Notes under the pieces: model-generated
What the model was told of the DNA's origin: nothing
Databases searched by the model: none
Seen by the model: the letters and a program-made list of their open reading frames with translations, nothing else
Source: Phialocephala subalpina
Taxonomy: Eukaryota > Ascomycota > Leotiomycetes > Helotiales > Mollisiaceae
DNA: 64,000 bases
NCBI GenBank assembly: GCA_900073065.1
Contig: FJOG01000033.1
Span: forward strand, 137,649-201,648
Reading direction: 5' to 3'
Part shown: one piece after another, positions 23,315 through 33,784 of the stretch
How the letters are laid out: the number at the start of each line of letters is the position of its first letter
Position numbering within the stretch: position 1 is the stretch's first letter
Translations under genes and position numbers: made by a program

Positions 23315-24385
23315 TCACAAACATTGTGAGTAGTACTCACTTGAGGCTGTGCAAGTGAAACCGCTAGCACATATCGTGCTTCCAGTGTAGCCAGTCCCAC
23401 CACATTGCCCATACTGAGCTACTGTCCCCGCATCGGTTCCAGGGGTTGTGTCCGTGCCAGACGCAGTCGCACTTGGTGCTGAACCCATTCCGCCAGTGGC
23501 CACCGCTCCGGTCTTCGTCCAAGTTGGACTGCTCGCTGCACCGGTTGGACTCTCTCCTTGCCTCACACATCCACTCTTCGATGTCAGTGCAGCTGGGCAA
23601 GTGACCTGCTTGAATGTCATGGCGGGGTTGTCAGCGCCTTGGAACCAATCGAAGCGAAAATAGCAGCCTTGCTTGAGAGCAGCTGGGAACGCATCACACG
23701 CTGCTCTCGAATCGACACCGCCGTATTGTTTTCCCCACCCGGTCGAAGGCGTTCCCCATTCTGCGGTGCAGCCGTTAAAGATACCGAAGCCGCCACCTGG
23801 GATCTGTTTCCGTCAGTCCATCACATTCACCTCCATCCACGTATCGAACAGGAGCACTCACGGCAAGATCAAACTGGTTACTCCCCAAATCGCCCCCCGT
23901 ATTCGTCACCTGCACAACCATCTTCTTCCCACTCACCGGCCCACTCGTAAACGTCAACTCATAACACCCACAACACCAACTACTCTCACTCCCTCCTGCA
24001 ATCGTCGCAGCCGCATACCCATATGCCAAACTATCGCTGACAGCCCAGGGACTTTGGTTCGAGCACATGTAGGCTGGTCCGCCACTATCGCAGCCGGACT
24101 TTGCGTCATAGTTAGAGAGCTTGTTGTCGGACTTATCGCAGGAGGCTACGGGGTTGGAACCGCTGGCGAGGGAGATCTTTTTGGTCCAGCCGCAGGAGGC
24201 TTTGCAGCAGTCCCAGCTAGAAGGTTGGGCAGTTAGCATTTGATTTTTAGGAGAGAGCAAAACGGAATCCAAAGTGTAGCTCAAACCTACTAGCGGGTCG
24301 TCTTTCCCGTGGATTGGCAGAGGGTGGGTGTGGAGAGGAGGAAGAAGGGGAGGAGAGCAAGGAGGGCTTTGGTCGGGAGAAACAT
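23315..24385 (-). CDS. GH45 endoglucanase with CBM1
   Basis: Three exons (24385-24291, 24216-23862, 23803-23315) with consistent phases give 312 residues. A signal peptide ([20 protein letters not shown]) leads directly into the GH45 hallmark [12 protein letters not shown]34 is the expected catalytic base and D148 (in NQFDLAIPGGG) the expected acid, with D141 (GGDLG) nearby as in family 45. Later motifs [14 protein letters not shown] and GCYFRFDWF are also family-typical. A Ser/Thr/Gly-rich linker joins a C-terminal fungal cellulose-binding module ([12 protein letters not shown] to YYSQCL). The enzyme cleaves internal beta-1,4 bonds of cellulose outside the cell. The architecture is complete and undamaged, supporting a plant-biomass-degrading lifestyle. 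Confidence 0.93.
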
Positions 24386-25600
24386 TTTGAATTTGAACCC
24401 AACGGAAGGGGATGCTGTGAAGTTGTTACTTGTTGTGCAGATGACGAAGAAGTGAAGACAGGTAATTATTAAAAGTGAGCATCCATTCGCCTAAAGTACC
24501 CAAGCCAAGCTGATCAGTCCCCACCACATATATTTCAATCCGCTACCAGACTGCCACCAAGAAGGCTGTATTGAAGAAACGGCGGCCCGTCAATATGAAC
24601 ATTTTCGAAGACCTGGTGATTGTTTAACAATTATCCGGACGTCGCTTCTGGAAGTATAATTTGTTTGAGGCAAGTGATTGGTTTCGGTTCGTGTCGAAGA
24701 AGCTGGGCATTGAGTGGAGGAATTAGGCTGTGCGGCTGAGGGAGATGGCTCTTTGCCGCGCTCCCCGCATTTTGGCAGTCGTGGAGGCCGGGGCTGTGGG
24801 TTTGTGGTCGAGATCTGGAACCAGGCGAAGACAAAGTCGAAGGACGAGGAGATGTGCAACTGTCACGTGGTGAACTTGTTTATTTAGTCCCCTTGTGTTG
24901 CTTGTGCATTTCATTCATGTACCTGTTTCTCTTCTCTGTTTGCTTCATGTTTGTTGGATTTTCTAGCGCTTACTACTTTTTGACAATCGAATCGATAATA
25001 CTTTCGAGAAGCCCCTTTCCGAGGCGAGCGAGCCTCCCAAAGCGCATGGGAGCTTCATTCCGACTGCACACATTTTATGACAGACTGGAACAGTGGTCAA
25101 GCCTCCTTTCAAGGATCAAGGGCTGCGCGCTGGATAGGAACATTCCCTCGATAAATTGAATAATCCTTCGAATTCTTGAAGTTGCCTGCAGAGTCAGAGT
25201 GCGTGCAGACGCCTCCGGCGACATCCGCCTAGTCACCTATCTCAGCTTGCGGTGTAGACACCGATAATTGTTAGAATACAGTCAGCTTCACTTTACTTTA
25301 CAGAATCAAAGATATTCAATAGGTGTTCCCTTATCGTTCTTCAAGCCTTCGAGGCTTTATATTCAAGCTGTGCATTATGGCTCTTCCTTGGTGGGAACCA
25401 AGACTTGCAAATCGACACGTGGATTTGCTTTGCATTGAAAGTCATCCAATCCTCAAACAAACGCTAATGACTCGATGGAAGTATGAAATTTCAGGTCGTT
25501 GTTTGAGCGAGGCTTTATGCACAAGACTCTCAGCTCCAAATCTTACAGCGGTTGAGTGCTTTTCCAGGAGACTTCTCAACACCGCTTGAGCCAGAACTCC
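24386..25600. other. gene-free interval upstream of the cellulase
   Basis: It contains the cellulase promoter, with a TATA-like element near 24525 on the minus strand. No supported ORF; hydrophobic frames near 24.9 kb lack start context and family features. Confidence 0.4.
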
Positions 25601-25830
25601 TAGAGTATCCATAGGGATTATACTCACATATAATATTAATAGTCTTCTTAATTCCCTATAAAGGATCAGTTTGTTTAATAAGTTAATCAATTAGTTATCA
25701 ATTAAAGGTAAACCCTTAATTAATTGGCGGGTTTTAATAAGTTTAATTAATTGATTCAAAATGATTAATTGCTTAGTTAATTGATTAGTTAGAAATAAAG
25801 ATATAAATTTTATAAGTTTAACTGTTTCTG
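25601..25830. repeat. AT-rich degraded island
   Basis: Dominated by short reiterations of TTAATTAATTGATTAA type with almost no G or C, in contrast to both flanks. It abuts the truncated end of the minus-strand gene fragment that follows. A RIP-degraded insertion is the likely origin; no terminal repeats can be seen. Confidence 0.5.
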
Positions 25831-26417
25831 AGTTCCACTGGTAATCGTAGCAGCTCGGGGAGTAGATGAAAGGTGACCGGAGAATTGTTTGCGAGATTGT
25901 CAAGTGTTCGCTTGCTTATAGAGCCTGATTGAGAATAATCTCTATACCCATTCTCCCAAGCCACTGAGTCTATCGAGAGTGTTCGAGCAAGCTTATAGAT
26001 TTCGGATTCGGTGCAACTTCTTACTTTCCGTCTGAGGATTTCGTAGCACCAATCGTGGAAACAGAATGCGGTCGGGTCGGCCTGTCTCCTCCGAAATTTT
26101 TGTTGGTAGTGGGTAATGGTGATTGACGGGTGTCGCTGCAGACCAGTCAATGGAATATCAATCTGGTCGTGAACGTGGTAGGATCGTTTGAAAGTTTGGC
26201 AAGGCCAGTAATTTTGATGGTATTTTCATCGTTTGGGTCCAAGCACAGCGCTGCACAAAAGTTAGGAAATAGAAGCATACAGGGGATCTGGCTGGACCAT
26301 ACCTGCACGGAAAATGCACTTCCAGGCATCCAGACCTGTGGTATCGTCCCATGGAAGTTGCAGACGGCACAAACCGCATTTCTCAGTTCCTACATAGGTT
26401 TTCCTGAGCAGGGCCAT
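25818..26417 (-). pseudogene. truncated hypothetical gene with CxxC N-terminus
   Basis: Starts MALLRKTYVGTEKCGLCRL, a possible zinc knuckle, followed by DAWKCIFRA and a good intron (gtatgg to ttgtgcag). The next segment, LCLDPNDENTIKITGLAKL, continues for 30 residues. The following conserved-looking part (SITITHYQQKF, FCFHDWCYEILRRKV, SIDSVAWENGYRDY, LLPELLRLPVELRNS) is in another frame, so one frameshift or an unseen intron lies near 26160. The protein stops at 25818 exactly where the AT-rich island begins, although LPVELRNS looks like the start of a further domain. I do not recognise the family. It is probably the 5' part of a gene cut by the island. Confidence 0.45.
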
Positions 26418-27410
26418 TCTAGGCAGGTGAGGGCCAGTAGCAAATAGAGTCTGATCGTGGGTGGTGAGAGGATCAGTTTTCCTTGAGCGAGAGAGTTCTG
26501 CCAGTACACACGAGCCACTAGATAGGACTAGGTAAAGTCCTCCACCTCGACTAAATGAAAATAACGTGATCTTTCGGGACGGAAGCACCTTTGTCCTAGC
26601 GGTTCCTCTTGGATTATCTATCGCCTGAACTGCCGTAGGTAAGTCGGCAATGGTCGCCCGCTAATTTTTATCTGGCATAGCCCCAAATGACGTCCCGAAG
26701 TCGCAGGCTCCCTTGTGTTTCCCAACTTTGACTGTGAGTTTTCTACCCAATTCACGCCTTTCATTTACCACAGCATTAAAGATCATTTTCTCTACGGTTA
26801 CTGCCTTCAAACTAGAAAAAAACCAGAAGCAGGCCGATCAAGGAAGGGTTAAATGCCTAAATGGGTTGCGGTCGCCTTGTCTGAGGTCGGTCACAACTCT
26901 TCCACGGCATTCTCATGGGACCTTGCTACTGGCTGAGGTGTATCGATAGGTAATGGGGCGTTCGGAATAGAACGCTGACTCTTTGTATGATGGCTGTTGC
27001 TTCGTCGGGATGTGGAGTGCAAGAATTGGGAATCACTCGATGTTACATGATGTACCTGGAAGGTACACTCCTTATGGTTATGATTGGTAGGTCCTAGGTC
27101 GCCCATCAGTACTAGGCAAAGCAGCTCGTCCGAGTCATAGGCGTGTACAAATTGCGAGGGTTCGTCTACAATCGTAACCGCCCTCAGCCTTATCGATACC
27201 TAAAACAAAACCTCCTAATAAAAGTAGCGGTAGAGGGTATAATATGGTTCGGTGGTTCGTGGAGAAGAAGACAGGGTATAGGACTCAAGTTAGACGACGG
27301 GTTGGATATAAAGTGTACTTCTACTGCAAAACAAACTTGGAATTGAGCGTTCTACTCTTAACACTTTCAAGCATAAACTATCATACCGAACAGAACCGTC
27401 ACGCCTTGTT

Positions 27411-27746
27411 GTGAACGTATGGGAGGATCGCGATGTCTTTTTCTTCGGCGGGCACTGCTTTCAATCGTCGAGCAGTGGCAGAACCTATATCCAGAGTCTG
27501 ATATGTCCTGTAAGCTTCAACGAGCAGGAACTTGCACTACACGCGGCCGAGGAGGAGAGCATGAGCAATGTTAGAGAAATATTAAGACTCTTTCGAGAAA
27601 ATTGGGGACTACCTCCAAATGGTATGGTAGATCCAATTCAATTCGACCAGGTACGTATTGCTGTAGCCGAGCTCAGGGATTCCTTTATTGAGGGTGCTGA
27701 TGACGAGGCAGAAAGGGAACTCTTCGCAAGGCTATGGCCGTACTAG
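27411..27746 (+). pseudogene. C-terminal remnant resembling an APH-family phosphotransferase
   Basis: The last 80 codons (NVREILRLFRENWGLPPNG to DDEAERELFARLWPY, then stop) resemble the C-terminal tail of fungal aminoglycoside-phosphotransferase-like proteins, which commonly end in an acidic helix and a LWPY motif. The kinase-like core with its HGD motif is not found upstream: sequence from 26.6 to 27.4 kb is broken in all frames. Either this is a remnant or the upstream exons are too degraded to see. The family assignment rests on memory of the tail only. Confidence 0.35.
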
Positions 27747-27890
27747 GATGTGGACATCTAAGAATTGAACCTTCGTCAATTTTGAATCCCCCATTGAATC
27801 ATTGGGAGGTAGCAAATACAGTACTAGCATAATACTCCATTACACTGCTTAGACCGCTACATTGAGCAGCCAGCCTTCCAAGGAGAATGA

Positions 27891-27955
27891 TAACGCCGGG
27901 CTGGCAAATAATTCAACCCATTAAGTTAACGCCGGACTGACAATTAATTCAACTG
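27891..27955. repeat. imperfect direct repeat, two copies
   Basis: TAACGCCGGGCTGGCAAATA and TAACGCCGGACTGACAATTA begin 36 bases apart, each followed by ATTCAAC. The differences are mainly G to A, as RIP would produce. Too short to assign. Confidence 0.4.
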
Positions 27956-28310
27956 CTTGTCCAGGCTTTTCTTCTCATCCGCTACAGTACTGCATTACTA
28001 GGGCTTTTACCCAATACTAAGCGACTTCAATTGAAAGGATGGTAGCCCTGAAACACATGCCTGCGGGGGACATGAATCTTCTCAATCGGACTGGTATTGG
28101 TTAAACTCCGTGGAAGGATTTATAAACATATGTGGACTTCGGAGTTAAGAAGTTACCGAGAAAAGAAAACCATAGCCCGGATTCAAGGTTTATAAGAAAA
28201 GTAAGAAGAAGGACTGAAGACATCAGAAAGAAGAACCCACTAGTTGCACACAACCACGAGTAGATCTCATTACCTGCTCGCTCGGACGTCACGTACATAC
28301 GCTTTTCCAA

Positions 28311-29108
28311 ATGTCCAAGAACGTCGACACCGTCCTCGTCATCGGAGCCACCTCCGGGCTAGGCGAAACATTTGCAAAGCACTTCCACACGCAAGGCAAG
28401 AAAGTGATAGCAGCCGGCTGATGTGTCGAACGGCTGAATCCCCTCAAAAACTCTCATTCAGGCCTGGAGGCTATACAACTTGATGTTGAAGACATCGCCA
28501 ACATCGAAACCAATATCACCAATATCCTCAAGCAATATCCCCAAATCGATACCGTTATTACCATGTCTGGGATTATGAGAATGAGTGACTTCAAAGATCC
28601 ATCTACAACAGAAATCTAGGATATGGCATCAGAGATTACAACAAATCTGACAGCTACAATTGCTGTCGCGCATATCATTATCCCTCATTTCTTAGCTTTG
28701 AAGAGGCCGACAACATTTATGACCGTATCATCTGCCGCTGGTTTTGTCCCCCACGGCCTCTTCCCGGTCTACTGCGCAACCAAAGCAGGAGTACACGCTT
28801 TCACCTGCTCACTTCGAGCAGAGCTGGTCGGGAAGAATGCTAGAGTGCTAGAGTTGGCTCCGCCAGGTGTTGCTACGGACCTCGTCGTGAGCTTCAAAGA
28901 GCAGATAATTGAGGCCATGGGAGGCCCTGAGAAATTTGCACCGCCAATGTCTTTGGAAGAGTATATGAATGGTGTGATTGAGGAGTTTGAGAAGGAGGGT
29001 GAGGAGGAGGGCGCGAAGGAGGTTGCGGTGGGATTCGCAAGGATACTTGCTGGGACATGGAGAGAGGCTTTGGGTCCGATTTTGGAGTCGATGGGAACTT
29101 CCGGGTAG
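28311..29108 (+). pseudogene. short-chain dehydrogenase with two nonsense codons
   Basis: A single frame of 266 codons. It starts MSKNVDTVLVIGATSGLGE (NADP-binding GATSGLGE), has the catalytic SSAAGFVPHG then YCATKAG (Tyr and Lys present), and ends with an acidic tail. Codon 37 (28419-28421) is TGA followed by TGT, where homologues read GRR at the NADP-phosphate-binding position; CGA CGT to TGA TGT needs two C to T changes. Codon 103 (28617-28619) is TAG. No other damage is visible, so the inactivation looks recent. A candidate intron (gtgata to ttcag) would delete the cofactor-binding strand and is unlikely. Function before inactivation was oxidation or reduction of an unknown alcohol or ketone. 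Confidence 0.7.
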
Positions 29109-29559
29109 ATGCAGTGAAGTACGAGGCAAATTCTGTGCAGATAGGCTGAATAGCACGTGATTCTGGTAGTCATCATCAGTGTTGATAATTCCCTGATCGA
29201 ACTTCAGCCGCACTCGCACAAATTAATTACCGCTTAAGCAGCTAGCGAGCTTGCAGCAGTTGCACAGCACGCCATTACGGAGCAGCTGAGTGATGTGACT
29301 GTAATAGTCAGTTTGTAGTACCTGTGAATATTGAGATTACAACCGAAAAGCGAATATATTCCCCACTCTTGTCGCCGCTGCAGGATAATCTCACGTGATA
29401 ATTTGGCTATGCAGTTCGGAAAGAGATCTAAAACACTGTCGCAAAGCGGTATTGTGGCAGGGTGATTTGGTTGATCTAGTTGCTAGTTGCTGGTGTTGTT
29501 ATTCCGGATCGGGCCTAGTGCTACACGTGACCTGGTCTTGGATATATTAAGAGATTTGG

Positions 29560-30250
29560 CATTTTGTATTTTTAGTTCTTTAGGCAATCTATACTCCAAA
29601 AGGTTTACCCCTTTATAATATAGAATCAATTTAAATTTTTGACGAATATAAAATCAAATATTTTTATTTTTATTTATTATAATAAATTATTATAAAATAA
29701 ATTTTTTTTTTTAAATATTATAATATATTATATATATTAAATACTTAGTTCGATTTATATAATAAATAAAAAACTTTATTTCCTTTTATTTATTAACGTT
29801 TCGATTTTATTATTAAATTAGAAATTAATTTTTATAATAATTTTATTAAATAATATAACCAAAAATAATTAGAAGTATATAAATACGGGTTAAATATACG
29901 AGGAAGAAATTCGGGATAAGTTATTGAAAATAAGTAAGATTAAATTTATTACTTTCGTATAAAGTTTTTATTTCTTTAATTTTTAATTTTATAAATTTTC
30001 TTAGTTTTTAATTCTCTATTTAATTTTTAATATTTTGAAATTTGAATGGAAGTTTAATTGAGCCTTTTGGAAGTTTGGATATCTGGACTTTATACTAGTA
30101 GAATATTTAATACTCGAGTCGAAGATTATTCAAAAATTTGGATATTTGAAGGTTTGAAATATTACTTATAAGATTTTCAAAATATTATAATATTAAGATT
30201 TAAATATCTGATATGATATTTGGAGATAACTATCTTTGAATATACTAGAT
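29560..30250. mobile_element. large AT-rich degraded island
   Basis: About 700 bp of near-continuous A/T with long T runs and stops in every frame, flanked by normal composition. It matches the appearance of RIP-mutated transposon DNA in ascomycetes. No transposase motif or terminal repeat survives, so the element type is unknown. Confidence 0.5.
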
Positions 30251-30720
30251 CAAGTATGAAATATTTTCAACCTCCAAAGATCCATCCGTTTGTCTATAAA
30301 ATAGGACATTCGAAACAGAAATGTAATTTGCAGAGCAACGAACATTAACCAGGGAATTCCAAGAAATGATACCTCAAGACAGACATCGTCCATCCCATCA
30401 CGAGAATGTCTGTGTACAGTAACATGAAGAAGTGGAATGTCGATCTTGACACAACCCCATTTCCTTTGAAAGATGATCACCTGGCTGCGTATTTGCGGTA
30501 CACAACACTAGCTATACACGGGTGATTTACGGATCCAGATAAGAAGCTCATGCCGGAAATGAAAAAAACTTCTTCAACATGACCGAAAGTCCTCAGCAAC
30601 ATCATCAATGAACACGGAAAAGACTTCAACCGATGACGATCTAGCCCTCGAAACCAGCTCTGGGATAGAATTACTGCACTCTTGAAGGATTTCTTACGGA
30701 ATTACCACCATATTTCTAAC

Positions 30721-30950
30721 TCGAATCACAGGGACCGATTTGCTGCAATTCAACAAGAGAAAAGGAAAAGAATGCCTATGATTAATAAGCTTTGTAGATA
30801 CAACGCCCTTTCTTGAGTTCCCTTCCAACACCAGACGTTCTTAGGCTCATTGAATCGCAGGGGCCAATTGCTCCAATTTCAAGAAGAAAAAGAAAGATAA
30901 GAAGATGACTATGACTTCAAGCTTGGCAGATACCACCTTCCCCTTGAGTT
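30721..30950. repeat. diverged tandem duplication of about 100 bp
   Basis: TCGAATCACAGGGACCGATT at 30721 and TTGAATCGCAGGGGCCAATT at 30850 head two stretches that remain alignable for about 100 bases (TGCTGCAATTCAACAAGAG against TGCTCCAATTTCAAGAAGA; CTTTGTAGATACAACGCC against CTTGGCAGATACCACC). Both could once have been coding, but neither frame stays open. Confidence 0.4.
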
Positions 30951-31031
30951 GTTCTGCACAGCCAAATTTCCCAGGCTCGTTGAACGGATCTTCAAGCAAT
31001 GTGCTCACAGGTTCAGCTCCTTTTGTATCCT

Positions 31032-32867
31032 CTATGACTTTGACGATCTTAGTTGTGCACGGTATGAGAGTATAGCACGGTCATAGTACCGTTCTCTTGC
31101 TTTGTCGGATATTCTCTGTAACTCTTCCACGGACGATAGCGGGGCATTTTCTTGCGCCTCCGAGTCACTCAGAATGTGGGCATTGTTGGGTTTGAAGATA
31201 GGTTCGCATCCTCGCTGAAGAACCTTACACCAATCGATATTATCGAAGAATGGATGGGTTTTGATTTTAGCGATGCCTTTTGCACCGAGTCGTTCTTTGG
31301 GGTTGCGGTTGAAAAGCTTGATTGAGATATCCTGGGCCACTGGAGCAACGACATCTGGGTCAGGAAAATAAAATGCTTCGATCTTACCATTGATGTCCTC
31401 GTCATACCAAGAAGGTGGCAGCCCCGACAACATTTCAGCAAGCAATATACCCAATGTCCACCAATCCACTACCTCGGTACAAGCTTGACCGAATCTGATT
31501 TCTGGAGCCAGATACGGTAGAGCTTCCCATTCGTAGGGTTCTTTGAGACAATCCTTCGCATCCAATTTGCAGAGCCCAAAGTCACATACAGATACGTGCC
31601 CCGAATAGTCCAGAAGGATGTTTTGTGGCTTTAGATCACCACAAATGATACCGAGATCATGCAAACACTCCAACGCGCAAAGTATTTCTGCAGTGTAAAG
31701 CCTGATCGTGTCCACATCAAAGCGCTGCTGCTTATGAAGAAGCTTCCATAACTCTCCGCCATGAACGAATGGCGACACCAAGTATAAGCATTCTGGTGAC
31801 TGAAAGGCGAATTTGATAGGTACGATAAAAGGGCTTTTGATTTGGGAGAGAACTGAATGCTTTGCAGTTTCGAATGCGTCTTCGACTCCGCATTGCAAAC
31901 CGATACCGGTTTTCTCAATCCTCTTCAATGCGTAGTAAAGCCCTCCGCTGTATTTCTTGTAGACTTGGAAGGTAGTTCTGGGGTATCGGTTTCCCAGGGG
32001 CTTCAATGTGTCAAAATCCTGTATCTGCAGATGTGTCTTCTTCTCGGAATAATTAACGCTCAAGTGGATCTGTCCTGTGCCGCATTCGAGTTCCAACCAC
32101 TTCTGATGCGAAACCTTGCTTTTGTGACCGAGTTCGGCAATTGTCAACTGCGTTATATCAGGATCCACAACACCATCGTGGCCGTTTTCGAACGTGGGAC
32201 TAAATCGCGCTATACCAAGGCATATATCTTGGATTCTCCCGGAGTTTGACGTAGAGAATTCATTCCTCAAGTAAAGATGGACTGATAATTCCATCGAGTG
32301 CGTAACATCGAATCTCGGTGAAAAGCAAGTCCACAAGGGATTCTGTACCGTCCCAGAGGAGGCGGGGACAAGCACCTGCGACTTATCGACGTCAAAAAGG
32401 GCATAGACTGGATGTCTTTTGTGTCCGCTCATCTCGTGCCAGCTGTCATGAGAGATCGAGCTTTCGAGAGAAACGTCCGATGTGGCGACAACATTTGGTC
32501 CAGGTTCGCTTCTGAGTTGATCGTTGCGCTCGTTGAGCAGTTGCTTGTAATGCTCCGGGAGGGACAGACCGACAGCTTCGTGCAAGAAAACGGTCAGAAC
32601 ACCGGATCGATCCTGGATTTGCTTTTGCGCATTATCGTCGCTTGCGGAAGTAAGACTGATTCCCACGCCAGCGTTCATAGCAGATGTTCGTGCCGATAAG
32701 AACTTATTTATATTTCCGTCTTCTGGGTTATTGGCCCTCTTCTTGCGGGGAAGCTCCCATGGTAACTTTTTCTTAGGCCAAAAGTCTTCATTATTTAGAG
32801 CTAGAGGGGACTCTGAGGAGGAGATAGTTGTTAGAAGGCCTTGATCTCCATTAACTAGGTATAACAC
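31032..32867 (-). CDS. Sch9-like AGC kinase with C2 domain, degenerate catalytic motifs
   Basis: A single exon of 611 residues. Residues about 88-275 resemble the C2-type module of Sch9-family AGC kinases (GVLTVFLHEAVGLSLP, PLWTCFSPRFDV). The kinase domain spans about 285-545, with ATP-anchoring K315 (YYALKRIE), D411/N416 (DLKPQN), DFG at 429-431 (CDFGLCK) and LAPEI. Several invariant features are altered. The glycine loop is LGNRYPRTTF instead of GxGxxG. HRD is CGD, losing the Arg that reads the activation loop. The activation-loop TFCGTPEY is EWEALPY, so the PDK1-site Thr is missing. The usual C-terminal hydrophobic motif is not seen. It could be a pseudokinase or a fast-evolving paralogue of the growth-control kinase. 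The long intact frame argues that the protein is still selected. Confidence 0.75.
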   Translation of the reverse strand: MLYLVNGDQGLLTTISSSESPLALNNEDFWPKKKLPWELPRKKRANNPEDGNINKFLSARTSAMNAGVGISLTSASDDNAQKQIQDRSGVLTVFLHEAVGLSLPEHYKQLLNERNDQLRSEPGPNVVATSDVSLESSISHDSWHEMSGHKRHPVYALFDVDKSQVLVPASSGTVQNPLWTCFSPRFDVTHSMELSVHLYLRNEFSTSNSGRIQDICLGIARFSPTFENGHDGVVDPDITQLTIAELGHKSKVSHQKWLELECGTGQIHLSVNYSEKKTHLQIQDFDTLKPLGNRYPRTTFQVYKKYSGGLYYALKRIEKTGIGLQCGVEDAFETAKHSVLSQIKSPFIVPIKFAFQSPECLYLVSPFVHGGELWKLLHKQQRFDVDTIRLYTAEILCALECLHDLGIICGDLKPQNILLDYSGHVSVCDFGLCKLDAKDCLKEPYEWEALPYLAPEIRFGQACTEVVDWWTLGILLAEMLSGLPPSWYDEDINGKIEAFYFPDPDVVAPVAQDISIKLFNRNPKERLGAKGIAKIKTHPFFDNIDWCKVLQRGCEPIFKPNNAHILSDSEAQENAPLSSVEELQRISDKARERYYDRAILSYRAQLRSSKS

Positions 32868-33024
32868 CGGGGTGGTTGTGCGCCATGAGATCGCGGCAGG
32901 CTATAGGGAGCGGATTGTACGTACGATCGCTGGGTGTTGAAGACATGTTGATATTGATGGGGATGCTTGGTCACTGGGTAAACGATCTATGACTCGATGT
33001 CTTGTGTATCTGTCACAACATTTG

Positions 33025-33480
33025 CTAGAGTGCAGAAATGACATTGCCAAAAATGTAAATTCTGTCTATAAACGTCAAAATAAAGAGGGCGAAGCTCAAT
33101 ATATATACACGGGATACGATCAGGTGATTAACTTCGCTTAGTAACCCCTGATTATCTACCTTACTGGTTTTGGCTAAGATTTGGGGTTCCCGAAACCTTG
33201 AGAAGGGGGCACGACGAGAAGTTGTTTCCGTCGTGTCTTCCGCTGTCAAAACTCTCAGCACGTATAAGAGTGTGTCGATACTAACGACGTGACCCGGAAG
33301 TGCGATGAGTACCAAACCGTTAAGCATAAGCAGTCCCAGTCCCACATCATGGACATTGGGCGTCTCGATGTCACAAACGAATCTCCACTCGTGTCAGTTG
33401 AGGACTCGTAATCTGTGACGATGGTCTCAATGCGATGGGGAAATTGTAGCATGTTGGCATGAAGCCGCATCATCAGTTAT
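33025..33480 (-). CDS. possible small membrane protein, unsupported family
   Basis: The frame running through FVCDIETPNVHDVGLGLLML and on to LLYVLRVLTAED has one good hydrophobic segment and ends with a second hydrophobic stretch before the stop at 33025. The upstream frame MRLHANMLQFPHRIET may be a first exon, but the splice is unclear. I do not recognise it. It could equally be a remnant. Confidence 0.2.
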
Positions 33481-33784
33481 GCATCATCTCACTAAGCGGT
33501 TTGGCCTAAAGCCGATGTTCCAGCGAGAGCACTATATCAAGCAGACATTTCCACTTAGCTAGACAGACAGATTTGACATCAATACCATACATTTTGCCTC
33601 CAACCGCTTCCGCAAATGCATAATCTTGTTTTGTCAAAGCCGTAGTTCGTTTCTCAAACCCAATGATCTCTTGAAATTGGCTGGCGCCTGGCTAGCAAAA
33701 CATTTCTCCTTCCATCCCATTTTCACCTTATTTAATGCTGGCTCTCTATTCAATGGTATTTCCGCTTGAACCTTCAGGCCGCCC

